Source of the DNA: RYN-230 sp036497945
GTDB lineage: Bacteria > Actinomycetota > Actinomycetes > Streptosporangiales > Streptosporangiaceae
Assembly: GCA_036497945.1 (NCBI GenBank)
Contig: DASXIN010000135.1
Coordinates: 35,644 to 99,643 of the forward strand
Reading direction: 5' to 3'
Length of the DNA: 64,000 nucleotides
In this document: piece by piece, positions 16,875 to 25,436 of the stretch
How positions within the stretch are numbered: position 1 is the first letter of the stretch
Layout of the letters: the number at the start of each line of letters is the position of its first letter
Made by a program: the position numbers and the translations under genes
Notes under the pieces: model-generated
The model's input: the letters and a program-made list of their open reading frames with translations, nothing else
Told to the model about the DNA's origin: nothing
Database searches by the model: none

Positions 16875-18553
16875 CCGGAGCCGGCCGGGCCGCACGTAAC
16901 GTGCGGCCGGCCCGGCCGACTCCCGGCGCCCCAGGCACCCAAGGCACCCCGGACAGCACGGGAGTCGGCCGCAGCCGACTGGCCGAAGTGGCCCGGGGCA
17001 GCACGCTGAACCTCGCCGGGGCAGGCATCTCCGCGGTGACCACGCTGGCCGTGACCGTGCTAGTGACCAGGGAGTTCAGCAAGCCGGTGGCAGGCGCCTT
17101 CTTCACGACGACCTCGCTGTTCCTCATCGTCGAGGCGGTGGCCAGCCTCGGCGCGTTCACCGGGCTGGTGTACTTCCTCGCCCGGCTGCGCTCGCTCGGC
17201 GCGGAGAACCGGATCCCGGCCATCATGCGTGCGGCGGTCATCCCGGTGATCGTGGTCTCGCTGGTCGCCACGGCCGCGCTGCTGCTGGCCGCGACACCGC
17301 TGTCCGGTCTCCTGCTGGACGGCCAGCTGGGCCGGGCCGGGGCCACTCCCGCGGCAGTGGCGCGTGCCCTGCGGGCCCTGGCGCTCACCCTCCCGTTCGC
17401 GACCCTGCTGGACACGTTCCTGGGCGCGAGCCGCGGGTACCGGGACATGCGGCCAACCGTGCTGATCGACCGGATAGCCCGGTCGTCCGCCCAGCTGATC
17501 GGGATTGCCGTGGCGGCCGTGGCCGGGAGCGCAGCGCTGCTGGCACCGCTCTGGGCGCTGCCCTACGTGCCGGCCGGGGCCGCCGCCTGGCTGTGGCTGC
17601 GCCACATCCAGCGCCGGCAGCGGGAACGGCGGCAGGACGCGCCGGTGATCCCGCCGCCCGCGGTCGGCCGGCGGCTGGCCGACCGGCGGCTCGCCAACGC
17701 CAACCCGCGCGGATTCTGGCGCTTCACCACGCCGCGGGCAATCGCCAGCCTGGCCCAGATCACCATCCAGCGGATCGATATCGTCCTGGTAGCCATGATC
17801 CGCGGGCCAGCGGAGGCGGCCGTCTACACCGCCGCGACCCGCTTCCTGGTCGCTGGGCAGCTCGGCAACGGCGCGCTCAGCATGGCGGCCCAGCCACGGT
17901 TTACTGAGCTGTTCGCGGTGGGCAACCGCCGCGGCGCGAACGACCTCTACCAGACCACCACCGGCTGGCTTGTCCTGCTGACCTGGCCGCTGTACCTGCT
18001 GGCCGTCATCTACGGCCCGGAGGTGCTCACCCTGTTCGGGCATGCCTACCGGGCCGGCGACACCGTGATGGTCATCCTCGGCCTGACCATGCTCCTCGCG
18101 ACTGCCTGCGGCCAGGTCGACATGGTGCTCATCACCACCGGGCGGAGCAGCTGGAGCCTGGCCAACGGGCTGCTGGCCGTCGGCATCAACGTCGGCCTGG
18201 ACCTGGTACTGATCCCACGCTACGGGATCGAGGGCGCGGCGATCGGGTGGTCCGCGGCGATCGTCACGACGAACCTGCTGCCGCTGGCGCAACTGGCCGC
18301 GGTGCCCCGGCTGCATCCGTTCGGGCGGGGCACCCTGACCGCCATCGCCCTGACCACGGCGAGCTTCGCCGGCGCGCCGCTGGCCGTGCGAACCCTGCTC
18401 GGCACAGGCGGCGTGGCATCCATCGCGGGCGCGGTGGCTGGATGCGTGCTGATGGCCGCCGGGCTGTGGTGCTTCCGGCAGCCGCTGCGGCTCGCGGTCA
18501 TGCCGGGGTTCACCCGGCGCCAGAGCCCAGCCGCCCAGGCCAGCGCCAGATGA
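16871..18553 (+). CDS. Wzx-like polysaccharide flippase (MOP superfamily)
   Basis: The product (about 560 residues) has roughly 12-14 membrane helices and the MATE/MviN/RfbX-like layout. GSTLNLAGAGISAVTTLAVTV forms helix 1, TPRAIASLAQITIQRIDIVLVA opens the second half, and YGIEGAAIGWSAAIVTTNLL lies near the end. It would translocate undecaprenyl-linked units across the membrane. A GTG at 16871 overlaps the previous stop as GTGA and is preferred; an in-frame GTG at 16850 would add seven residues. A second flippase is at 36713. Confidence 0.85.
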   Translation: MTGAGRAARNVRPARPTPGAPGTQGTPDSTGVGRSRLAEVARGSTLNLAGAGISAVTTLAVTVLVTREFSKPVAGAFFTTTSLFLIVEAVASLGAFTGLVYFLARLRSLGAENRIPAIMRAAVIPVIVVSLVATAALLLAATPLSGLLLDGQLGRAGATPAAVARALRALALTLPFATLLDTFLGASRGYRDMRPTVLIDRIARSSAQLIGIAVAAVAGSAALLAPLWALPYVPAGAAAWLWLRHIQRRQRERRQDAPVIPPPAVGRRLADRRLANANPRGFWRFTTPRAIASLAQITIQRIDIVLVAMIRGPAEAAVYTAATRFLVAGQLGNGALSMAAQPRFTELFAVGNRRGANDLYQTTTGWLVLLTWPLYLLAVIYGPEVLTLFGHAYRAGDTVMVILGLTMLLATACGQVDMVLITTGRSSWSLANGLLAVGINVGLDLVLIPRYGIEGAAIGWSAAIVTTNLLPLAQLAAVPRLHPFGRGTLTAIALTTASFAGAPLAVRTLLGTGGVASIAGAVAGCVLMAAGLWCFRQPLRLAVMPGFTRRQSPAAQASAR

Positions 18554-18602
18554 GCCATTGATCAGTCCGGAAGACGAGTGAAGGCAAAGGGTGTGATGGG
18601 CA

Positions 18603-19493
18603 ATGGGTAAAATCCTGGCCGTCCTGCTGTGGCCGGCGGGCATCGCCCTCATCGTGTGCATCGGGGCCGTACTGGCCAGGCGGGTTTCGGACGGCCCGCT
18701 GGAACCGGGGTCGGGCGGCCTGACCGGCCTGTCCGGGTCACCGGGACGGCGGCGGCATGGCCACGCCCTGGGCAACGACGGCGCTGGGCAGCCGTCCGCC
18801 ATCCGGTCCGCCGGGAAGTTCCTGCTCATCCTGCTCGGCTGCTCGATCGTGGCCTGGGGGGTGATGTGCCTGCTGGGCGTTGTCGCCATCCACGCCGGGC
18901 CAACCATCGACAAGCCGATCTTCAACTGGACGATCGCGCACCGGTACCACTTCGTCAAGGAGGGGATGGTGCGGGCCACCGAGGTCGGGGACAAGTACCC
19001 GACCTGGGCCGCAGCCGCCACCGCCGCGGTCCTGCTGGCAGTCACCTGGCGCCGGAACCGGTGGCTGCCCCCGGTCGCGCTCGGCACGCTGATCATCTGG
19101 GATCACTTCCTCACCCTGGCCATCAACCACACCGAGCACCGCACCCCGCCGCCCGGTGCCGGCGGCATCTTCCCCTCGGGCGGGTCCGAGCGAGCCATCC
19201 TCTTCTACGGGCTGATCGCCTACCTGGTCTGGCGGGAGTTCAGCGGCCAGCGCCGGGCCGCGATCTGGGCCGCCACCGTGGTGGCCGCGCTGGGCTTCCA
19301 CGAGGGGTACACCCGCTGGTACCTCGCCGTGCACTGGACCACCGACATTGTCGGTGGCTGGTTCTACGGCTGCCTGATGCTGGCGATCTACATCCTGGCC
19401 ATCCGACTGGTCGCCGGCCCGGCCCGGGTGCCGAGCCTGGAACGGCCCCTGGTGGCGCCGACGAGGAACTACCCGGAGGGAGTTCCTGGATGA
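18603..19493 (+). CDS. PAP2-like membrane phosphatase with altered second motif
   Basis: The 296-residue membrane protein has an N-terminal helix, a low-complexity Gly/Arg segment (about 35-65) and about five more helices. It resembles PAP2 lipid phosphatases, which could recycle undecaprenyl pyrophosphate after polymerisation. The third motif is recognisable as TRWYLAVHWTTDIVGG near residue 236, with R, H and D in place. The second motif is FPSGGSE near residue 190, where active members have PSGH, so the proton-donating histidine is missing at this position. The first motif (NHTEHRTPPPG) is also divergent. Activity is therefore uncertain. Confidence 0.75.
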   Translation: MGKILAVLLWPAGIALIVCIGAVLARRVSDGPLEPGSGGLTGLSGSPGRRRHGHALGNDGAGQPSAIRSAGKFLLILLGCSIVAWGVMCLLGVVAIHAGPTIDKPIFNWTIAHRYHFVKEGMVRATEVGDKYPTWAAAATAAVLLAVTWRRNRWLPPVALGTLIIWDHFLTLAINHTEHRTPPPGAGGIFPSGGSERAILFYGLIAYLVWREFSGQRRAAIWAATVVAALGFHEGYTRWYLAVHWTTDIVGGWFYGCLMLAIYILAIRLVAGPARVPSLERPLVAPTRNYPEGVPG

Positions 19494-20722
19494 CGAGCCG
19501 CCCTGGGGACCAGGAACGGCTGGGCTACCTGCGCGATACCGCCGCGCTGCTCTGGCCGGCGCCCGCCCGGGTCACGCCAGGGGCCGACCAGGGCGGGAAA
19601 CCGCCCCTGTCCGACCCGGTGACCAGCGAATTCTTCCTGATCCCGAGTGAGAGCTGGCCCCGGCTGCTGGTTCCGGCGACGCGGCGGGCCGCTGCCGCGG
19701 CGGTCCGCCGCTACGGGGAGCCCGGTTCCCGTACCGGGCGGCTGCGGGCCACTGTGCTGTCACTCGGCCTCAGCGCTGGACTCGGCCGCGCCGCGCTGCG
19801 GAGCAGGCTGCGCGTGCAGGCCCCGGCGGGCGCCAGCACGATCGAGACGTACCTGAGCGAGGTGCTGGACCGTGACGTCCGCGTGAGCATGCATCTGGGG
19901 CCGGCCCGGGCCAACCGCAAGCCGGTGCTCCAGTTGCTCAGCGCCCGCGGGGAGACGGTCGGTTACGCCAAGATCGGCATCAGTGAGCTCACCCGTGAAC
20001 TCGTGCGTGCCGAGCACCAGGCGCTGAGCTGGATCAGCCAGGCCGGCCTGGCCAGCGTGGCCGCACCGGAGGTGCTGCACCTGGGGCGCTGGCAGGAACT
20101 CGACGTCCTGGTCCTCGGCGCGCTGCCGGTGTGGCTCCCGCGCCGCCCGCTCGGCCCGGACCAGCTCACCGCGGCCATGGCCGAGGTGGCCGGGCTGGCC
20201 GGGCTGCGGCAGGAGAAACTCGCCGACGGCGACTACCTGGCCAGACTGGGCGACCGGCTGAGCGCCGCGGACCAGGGCGACGACCGCGACGCACTCAGCA
20301 CCGCCCTGGCCGCGCTGGCGGGTGCCGCGGGAGCTACCGTGCTCGACTACGGTCACTGGCATGGCGACTGGACGCCGTGGAACATGGCGAGCACTCGCCA
20401 GGGGCTGCTGCTGTGGGACTGGGAACGGTTCACCGGCGGCGTGCCGGTCGGCTTCGACGCCCTGCACCACCGGCTGCAGACCCAGGTGATACCCGAACGC
20501 CGCGAGCCGGCGGTCGCGGCCCGGGACTGCATCGAGACCGCGCCGGCCCGGTTGGCGCCGTTCGGTGTCGGCGCGGAAGAGGCCACGCTCACCGCGCTCC
20601 TCTACCTGACTGACCTGGCCACGCGGTACCTGGTGGACCGGCAGGCCACCGCGGGAGCCCGGCTGGGTTCGCCGGGCACCTGGCTGATCCCGGCCATCGC
20701 CAGCGCGGTGGGCCGGCTGTGA
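19490..20722 (+). CDS. Aminoglycoside-phosphotransferase-fold (kinase-like) protein
   Basis: The start is the ATG at 19490, overlapping the previous stop (ATGA); the open frame runs further back only as a shadow of the phosphatase gene. The product has 410 residues. A candidate P-loop and lysine lie in VGYAKIGISELTRELVRAEHQAL (about 160-182). The catalytic-loop motif HGDWTPWNM (near 290) and the metal-binding LLLWDWERF (near 302) are those of APH/choline-kinase folds. A substrate cannot be read from sequence. Phosphorylation of a sugar or lipid precursor in this operon is an inference from context. Confidence 0.72.
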   Translation: MTSRPGDQERLGYLRDTAALLWPAPARVTPGADQGGKPPLSDPVTSEFFLIPSESWPRLLVPATRRAAAAAVRRYGEPGSRTGRLRATVLSLGLSAGLGRAALRSRLRVQAPAGASTIETYLSEVLDRDVRVSMHLGPARANRKPVLQLLSARGETVGYAKIGISELTRELVRAEHQALSWISQAGLASVAAPEVLHLGRWQELDVLVLGALPVWLPRRPLGPDQLTAAMAEVAGLAGLRQEKLADGDYLARLGDRLSAADQGDDRDALSTALAALAGAAGATVLDYGHWHGDWTPWNMASTRQGLLLWDWERFTGGVPVGFDALHHRLQTQVIPERREPAVAARDCIETAPARLAPFGVGAEEATLTALLYLTDLATRYLVDRQATAGARLGSPGTWLIPAIASAVGRL

Positions 20723-20761
20723 CAGCAACCCAGCGGACATTTCGTCGGAAGGCTCGCGCTC

Positions 20762-21622
20762 GTGATTGATTCCTCCTCACTCTCCCCCCAGGCCAAGCGG
20801 GCGGTGCACAGCGTCTCGGTAACGGCCGGACGGCTCACCCACCGGGCCCGGATGCTCCCGGGCTTCCTCATCGTCGGGGCGCAGCGGTGCGGGACCACCT
20901 CCATGTACCGCACGCTGAGCCAGCACCCCGCGGTGCTCAAGTCGCCGCTGCACAAGGGGGTGCACTTTTTCGACACCTCCTACGACCGGGGGCTGCCCTG
21001 GTACCAGGGCCACTTCCCGCTGCGCAGCCGCGCGGCGCGGGCGGCCCGGGCCACCCCGGTGACCTTCGAGTCCAGCCCCTACTACATGTTCCACCCGCTG
21101 GCCGCGGAGCGGATCTCGCGGGACCTGCCTGGCGTGCGGCTGCTCGTGCTGCTTCGCGACCCGGTCGAGCGGGCGTACTCCGCCCACGCCCACGAGCTGG
21201 CCCGGGGGTATGAGACCGAGCCGTTCGAGCGGGCCCTGGAACTCGAGGCCAGCCGGCTGGCGGGTGAGGCGGAGCGGATTATGGCCGACCCCTCCTACCG
21301 CAGCCACAGTCACCAGCATCACGCCTACCGGACCCGGGGACAGTACATCGAGCAGCTCGAGCGGCTGGAGAAACTCTTCGGCCGGGACCGCATCCACGTG
21401 GTGGACAGCAGCGATTTTTTCACCGACCCGGCCCCGGTGTACGCCGCCGTGCTCGACTTCCTGGGGCTCCCGTTCCTGGGCAACCCTGTTTTCGAGCGGC
21501 ATAACGCCCGCCCGCGGTCGCCGCTGCCCGCACAGCTCGGGAAGGCGCTCGACGAGCACTTCATCCCCTACGACAAACGGCTGGCCGGCTGGCTGGGCCG
21601 GGATCCGAGCTGGCGGCGATGA
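20762..21622 (+). CDS. PAPS-dependent sulfotransferase (heparan/NodH type)
   Basis: The 286-residue product has the PAPS 5'-phosphosulfate loop FLIVGAQRCGTTSMY at residues 35-49 and the 3'-phosphate site LLVLLRDPVERAYSAH near residue 125. It also has the HKGVHFFD segment seen in carbohydrate sulfotransferases. It would transfer sulfate from PAPS to a hydroxyl or amine of the polysaccharide or its precursor. The GTG start follows GGAAGG by seven bases. It overlaps the next sulfotransferase gene by four bases. Confidence 0.9.
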   Translation: MIDSSSLSPQAKRAVHSVSVTAGRLTHRARMLPGFLIVGAQRCGTTSMYRTLSQHPAVLKSPLHKGVHFFDTSYDRGLPWYQGHFPLRSRAARAARATPVTFESSPYYMFHPLAAERISRDLPGVRLLVLLRDPVERAYSAHAHELARGYETEPFERALELEASRLAGEAERIMADPSYRSHSHQHHAYRTRGQYIEQLERLEKLFGRDRIHVVDSSDFFTDPAPVYAAVLDFLGLPFLGNPVFERHNARPRSPLPAQLGKALDEHFIPYDKRLAGWLGRDPSWRR

Positions 21623-22602
21623 CTGGGCGCACCGTCTCGGGCCGGCCGGGGCTCCTCGTCACCGGGCTGCCGAGGAGCGGCACGAGCTGGGTGGGCAAGA
21701 TGCTCGAAGCAGGCCGGGAAGTGGTCTACGTCAACGAGCCGCTCAACCCGCAGCACCCGCCCGGGCGCTCCCCTGGCGTGCTCAACGCGGAGGTGGCGCA
21801 CCGGTTCCAGTACATCTGCGCGGACAACGACGAGCCGTGGGCCCGGGCCTTCCACGACACGCTGCGCCTCCGGTACCGCCCGATCGCGGAATTGCGGCGC
21901 AACCACGGTCCCTACGACCTGGCGCGGATGGCTAAGTACGGGACATCGTTCGCCGTGGGCCGGGCCCGCGGGCGGCGTGCGCTGGTCGACGATCCGTTCG
22001 CGGTGCTGTCCGCCGCCTGGTTCGCCGAGCGTCTCGGCTGCCAGGTCGTGGTGCTGGTCCGCCACCCGCTCAGTTTCGTCGGCAGCTGGCAGCGGCTCGG
22101 CTGGCGGGTGCGGCTCTCCGAGCTGCTGGATCAGCCGCTGCTCATGCGCGACCTGCTCGGCCCTTACCAGGACGAGATGCGGCAGGCGGACGGCTCGCCG
22201 GACCGGATAGCCGCCACGGCCCTGCTCTGGCGGATCACCTATTCCGTGCTCGGCGATCTGGCCGGGCGGGCGCCCGACCTGCTGGCGCTCCGGCGTTACG
22301 AGGACCTGGCCAGCAACCCGCTGGACGGGTTCCGGGAGCTGTACCAGCTGTTCGGGCTTACCTGGACCGAGCAGGTACACGACCGGATCAGGTCCGCGAC
22401 GGCCGGTGGCGGTGGGCAGAACCGGGCGCACGTTTGGAGCCTGCGCGGCGGCCTGTCGCGGACCGCGTTCCGGCCGATGGATTCGCGGGCCGCGCTGGCC
22501 GGTTACCGTGACCGGCTCACGGCGGAGGAGATCGACCGGGTGCGGGACCTCACCGCGGACACGGCGAAGCGGTACTACTCCGCCACCGGCGAGGTCAGTT
22601 AG
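21619..22602 (+). CDS. Sulfotransferase family protein (second)
   Basis: The product (327 residues) has the 5'-phosphosulfate loop TGLPRSGTSWVGKML near residues 15-29 and the 3'-site VVVLVRHPLSFVGSWQRLGW near residue 148. The LRYEDL-type segment is present as LRRYEDLASNPLDGF. It differs clearly from the upstream sulfotransferase and resembles larger bacterial sulfotransferases found in polysaccharide loci. ATGA overlap with the upstream gene indicates coupling. Its TAG stop overlaps the stop of the convergent minus-strand glycosyltransferase by three bases. Confidence 0.88.
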   Translation: MTGRTVSGRPGLLVTGLPRSGTSWVGKMLEAGREVVYVNEPLNPQHPPGRSPGVLNAEVAHRFQYICADNDEPWARAFHDTLRLRYRPIAELRRNHGPYDLARMAKYGTSFAVGRARGRRALVDDPFAVLSAAWFAERLGCQVVVLVRHPLSFVGSWQRLGWRVRLSELLDQPLLMRDLLGPYQDEMRQADGSPDRIAATALLWRITYSVLGDLAGRAPDLLALRRYEDLASNPLDGFRELYQLFGLTWTEQVHDRIRSATAGGGGQNRAHVWSLRGGLSRTAFRPMDSRAALAGYRDRLTAEEIDRVRDLTADTAKRYYSATGEVS

Positions 22603-23444
22603 CGGTCCCCCGGGCTGGACGGGCGGCCGCGCCGCGCACCGCTCGAGGCCAGCAGGCGGAGCGCGAACGGCAGATCATGAATGAGGTAGCGCCGGAACAG
22701 CCGGCGCGGCTCACTGATCAGGCGGAACGCCCATTCCAGGCCACTGCGCTGCATCCAGCCCGGCGCCCGGTTCAGGGTGCCCGCCGCGAACGGGATCGCG
22801 GCCCCGCACGCCACGAACCAGGTGCCGGGCAGGTGAGGCGCCAAGCTGGTGATGACTTTTTCCTGCTTGGGGAAACCCAGGCCGACGTACACGATGTCCG
22901 GTGCCGCGATGACCACCCGGTCGCGCACGGCCCGGAGCGAGTCCGGGTTGCGGTCAAAGCCCACCGGCGGGGCGTCCGCGCCGGCCACCAGCAGGCCAGG
23001 ATATCGGCGGCGAAGCTCGTCCCCCGCACGGTCCGGCACGCCTGGGTCACCGCCGAGCAGATAGATGGGGCAGCCCACGTGGGCCGCCGCCTCGGTCAGC
23101 GAGAAGATCAGCGATGAGCCGGTCACCCGTTCGGGCAGCGGGTCGCCGAGCAGCCGAGTAGCCCAGATCAGCGGCATGCCGTCGGGTACCACCAGGGACG
23201 CACCGGCGAGCAGGTCACGGATGGCCGGGTCGGCAGCCGCGCCGTAGCATTGGTCCACGTTGGATGTGGCGATCCAGCCGCCGCGGCCAGCCTGGACAGC
23301 GCCGATGACGTGCTCGACGACCTGCGCCTCGGTGAGCCGGTCGAAGTCGAGGCCGGCCAGCCGTGTCTTCCGCACGGCAACGGGGCCGGGGTCACCGGCC
23401 TGGCGCGCCGCTAGCCGGCCGTGACTGTCCTGATTAAGCATCAC
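22599..23444 (-). CDS. WecG/TagA/CpsF-family glycosyltransferase (GT26)
   Basis: The 281-residue product carries the GT26 hallmarks: ATSNVDQCYGAAADP near residue 58, VVPDGMPLIWATRLLG near residue 85, YLLGGDPGV, and VYVGLGFPKQEKVI near residue 190. It ends with the family's C-terminal RAPGWMQRSGLEWAFRLISEPRRLFRRY. These enzymes transfer N-acetylmannosamine-type sugars to lipid-linked acceptors at the inner membrane face. A GTG at 23444 overlaps the upstream stop (GTGA), and an ATG one codon later is equally possible. Confidence 0.92.
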   Translation of the reverse strand: MMLNQDSHGRLAARQAGDPGPVAVRKTRLAGLDFDRLTEAQVVEHVIGAVQAGRGGWIATSNVDQCYGAAADPAIRDLLAGASLVVPDGMPLIWATRLLGDPLPERVTGSSLIFSLTEAAAHVGCPIYLLGGDPGVPDRAGDELRRRYPGLLVAGADAPPVGFDRNPDSLRAVRDRVVIAAPDIVYVGLGFPKQEKVITSLAPHLPGTWFVACGAAIPFAAGTLNRAPGWMQRSGLEWAFRLISEPRRLFRRYLIHDLPFALRLLASSGARRGRPSSPGDR

Positions 23445-24526
23445 TGCCCCTGGACGGAAAGATGCACCGGGTTGAAATAGCTGTTGTCGGCCATGCCGCG
23501 GAACTCACGCAACGCCGCTGCGTCGTCCTGCAGTGAATAGCTCAGCTGCGGGCCGTGCCCCGTCGGGTCAGCGTCGAAGTAGATGAGGGCCTTGATCTGC
23601 GGGTCGTCTCGCACCGTCTGCGTGGCATCGCGGAGCCAGGCCGCGCGGCCAGCCGATCCGTAACTCCGCGGTACTCCGTACTCGCCGATCATGACCGGCC
23701 GCGGATGCTGCGCCGCCCAGGTGAGGAACGGCCCCACAGTGTTCGCGAAGCTGCGGTAGCCGCTCGCTCCCGGATAGGCGTCTGCGCAGATCCAGTCCAC
23801 CTCGCTGTTGCCGGGATAGAAGGCCGCCGCACGGCCGTCCGCGAATCCGGCCGCGGTCGGGCACCACACCCACGCCACGTTGTTCACGTGCTCCGCTTTG
23901 AATATGACCCGGATGTGCTTCCAGGCGGCGACGTACTCGGCGCCGGAGTGGATCTGCCAGTGCAGGTTGGGCCGGTCCATCTCCCAGCGCCATTCCAGGA
24001 AGACCGGATGGCCGAAGGCCTTGATCGCGAGCGCCCGTTTCCTGATCCACTTGTCGTAGGCACCTGACACGATGGCTCTCGTGTCGGTTCCTGCCCAGGA
24101 CACCAGGAGAGTGCTGCCTTGCCGGGCGAAGTCCAGGTCGCTCACGGTCGGGAAGGGCGCCTGCCACTTGAGGTAGGTGTGCACGATGTCGAGCCGGCGG
24201 CCGAGGTCACGCTGCAGGCTGTCGACCACCGCGATGCTGTTGGCCTGCGTGTAGACGGCCGGGCCGACCCAGGCCCCGAAGTACGCGCCGCGGGCTGGTG
24301 GGGTCGGGGCGGTGCGCGGATCGACGTACGTGGTGGGGTGTGCGGCGCTGGGGAAGCTGACCGTGGCCCTCGGCTGACCGGATCGGGTGCGGTTGCTCAC
24401 CACGAGCACCACGATTACCGCCACGGCCACGGCCACGGCCACGGCTACCCAGCCCAGGTCGGCCAGCGGGTTCCGGGAGGAATGGGTGGCCGGGTTCCGG
24501 TGCCCGGCGGGTCCGCGTGCGCCCAT
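23441..24526 (-). CDS. Membrane-anchored glycoside hydrolase, GH26/beta-mannanase-like
   Basis: The product (361 residues from the ATG at 24526) has a short cytoplasmic N-terminus, one membrane anchor made of Val-Ala repeats (about residues 25-43), a linker, and a TIM-barrel-like domain. YFGAWVG begins the domain. EWRWEMDRPN near residue 180 and MIGEYGVPRSYG near residue 284 supply the two glutamates expected for acid/base and nucleophile in clan GH-A. It probably trims or edits polysaccharide outside the cell. The ATG lies one base after the stop of the upstream glycosyltransferase. Confidence 0.78.
   Translation of the reverse strand: MGARGPAGHRNPATHSSRNPLADLGWVAVAVAVAVAVIVVLVVSNRTRSGQPRATVSFPSAAHPTTYVDPRTAPTPPARGAYFGAWVGPAVYTQANSIAVVDSLQRDLGRRLDIVHTYLKWQAPFPTVSDLDFARQGSTLLVSWAGTDTRAIVSGAYDKWIRKRALAIKAFGHPVFLEWRWEMDRPNLHWQIHSGAEYVAAWKHIRVIFKAEHVNNVAWVWCPTAAGFADGRAAAFYPGNSEVDWICADAYPGASGYRSFANTVGPFLTWAAQHPRPVMIGEYGVPRSYGSAGRAAWLRDATQTVRDDPQIKALIYFDADPTGHGPQLSYSLQDDAAALREFRGMADNSYFNPVHLSVQGQ
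24421..24444. repeat. Hexanucleotide tandem repeat CCACGG x4 in the membrane-anchor codons
   Basis: Four perfect CCACGG units, with degenerate units on each side, encode the alternating Val-Ala run of the hydrolase membrane anchor. Changes of one unit would keep the frame and alter anchor length by two residues. Confidence 0.85.
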
Positions 24527-24527
24527 A

Positions 24528-25436
24528 TCAGATCCCGTGCCCACGCTCGTGCAGCCGCCGCAGCACCGTGTCCGGGGAAACCACCCCGGACGCCACGGCG
24601 AGTGCGAACGGCACCCGGCGCTCGTGCCAGTTGCAGCGCAATGCCCGGCGGGTCCATCCCCACGCCTCGGACCGGCGGCCCAGGCAGGCGTAGGCGAACG
24701 CGAGCTGCCCGTACACCCGGGCCGCTGCCGGGCGGCAACTGGCTAGGTCCGGATGGTGCTCTAGCATCCACCGCAGCGATGCTGCCTTGATCTCCCACTG
24801 CTGAGCGAAGTGCGAGGCGGCACCCCAGCGCACCCGGACCAGCGCCTGATCCACGTTCACGATCGGGTGCCTGCGGGCGGCGCGCAGCGCCAGGTCCCAG
24901 TCCTCGTTGTGACTGCCCGGGATCGTCTCGTCCAGTAGCCCGATGTCATTGACCAGGGCGGCCCGGCGCGCGAGGTAGGTGGACGAATGCACCATCACCA
25001 TGCGGGACCGGAGCAGGTCCTGGTACGTCACCTCGCTGGTGCCCGCCAGCCGGGGGTTGGCGTGGCCGGCGTACTCCACGCTGATACCGCAACTCGCGAA
25101 TTCCGCGCCGGGCTTGCCCTGCAACGCGGTGACCTGGGCGCGCAGCTTGCCGGGCAGCCATTCGTCGTCGTCGTCACAGAACGCGACCAGCTCGGTGTCC
25201 AGGGCGAGCAGCCCGCTGTTCCGCGCCCCGGCCAGACCGGGTGTGCGGGTATTGGCCAGCACCCGGACCTGGTCATCGTCGGCCAGGCTGTGGTCAGGCT
25301 CGCTCCGGTCGTGGACCACGACCACACGGAGCGGCCCCGGATAATCCTGGGCCCGCACCGCGGCCAGCGCGATCCGCAGGTCCGCCGACCGGTTGTGGGT
25401 CGGCAGGATCACACCCACCGAGGGAAAGTCGCTCAT
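24528..25436 (-). CDS. Family 2 glycosyltransferase
   Basis: The start is ATG at 25436 (MSDFPSVGVILPTHNR), overlapping the upstream sulfotransferase stop as ATGA; upstream in-frame codons are not conserved. The 302-residue product has the GT2 nucleotide-binding core. ILPTHNR opens the domain, AGARNSGL follows, and CDDDDEWLPGKL near residue 90 supplies the metal-binding aspartates. The ED base motif appears as HNEDWDLALRAARR near residue 180. It would add a sugar on the cytoplasmic side. The acceptor cannot be read from sequence. Confidence 0.88.
   Translation of the reverse strand: MSDFPSVGVILPTHNRSADLRIALAAVRAQDYPGPLRVVVVHDRSEPDHSLADDDQVRVLANTRTPGLAGARNSGLLALDTELVAFCDDDDEWLPGKLRAQVTALQGKPGAEFASCGISVEYAGHANPRLAGTSEVTYQDLLRSRMVMVHSSTYLARRAALVNDIGLLDETIPGSHNEDWDLALRAARRHPIVNVDQALVRVRWGAASHFAQQWEIKAASLRWMLEHHPDLASCRPAAARVYGQLAFAYACLGRRSEAWGWTRRALRCNWHERRVPFALAVASGVVSPDTVLRRLHERGHGI

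Noticed and set aside
17060..19096. 678-codon open frame on the minus strand
   Set aside because: It is a shadow of the flippase and phosphatase genes. No ribosome-binding site and no recognisable domain.
18629..19489. N-terminal extension of the APH-fold protein to 697 residues
   Set aside because: The extension lies in another frame of the PAP2-like gene and has shadow composition. The ATG at 19490 is coupled to the phosphatase stop.
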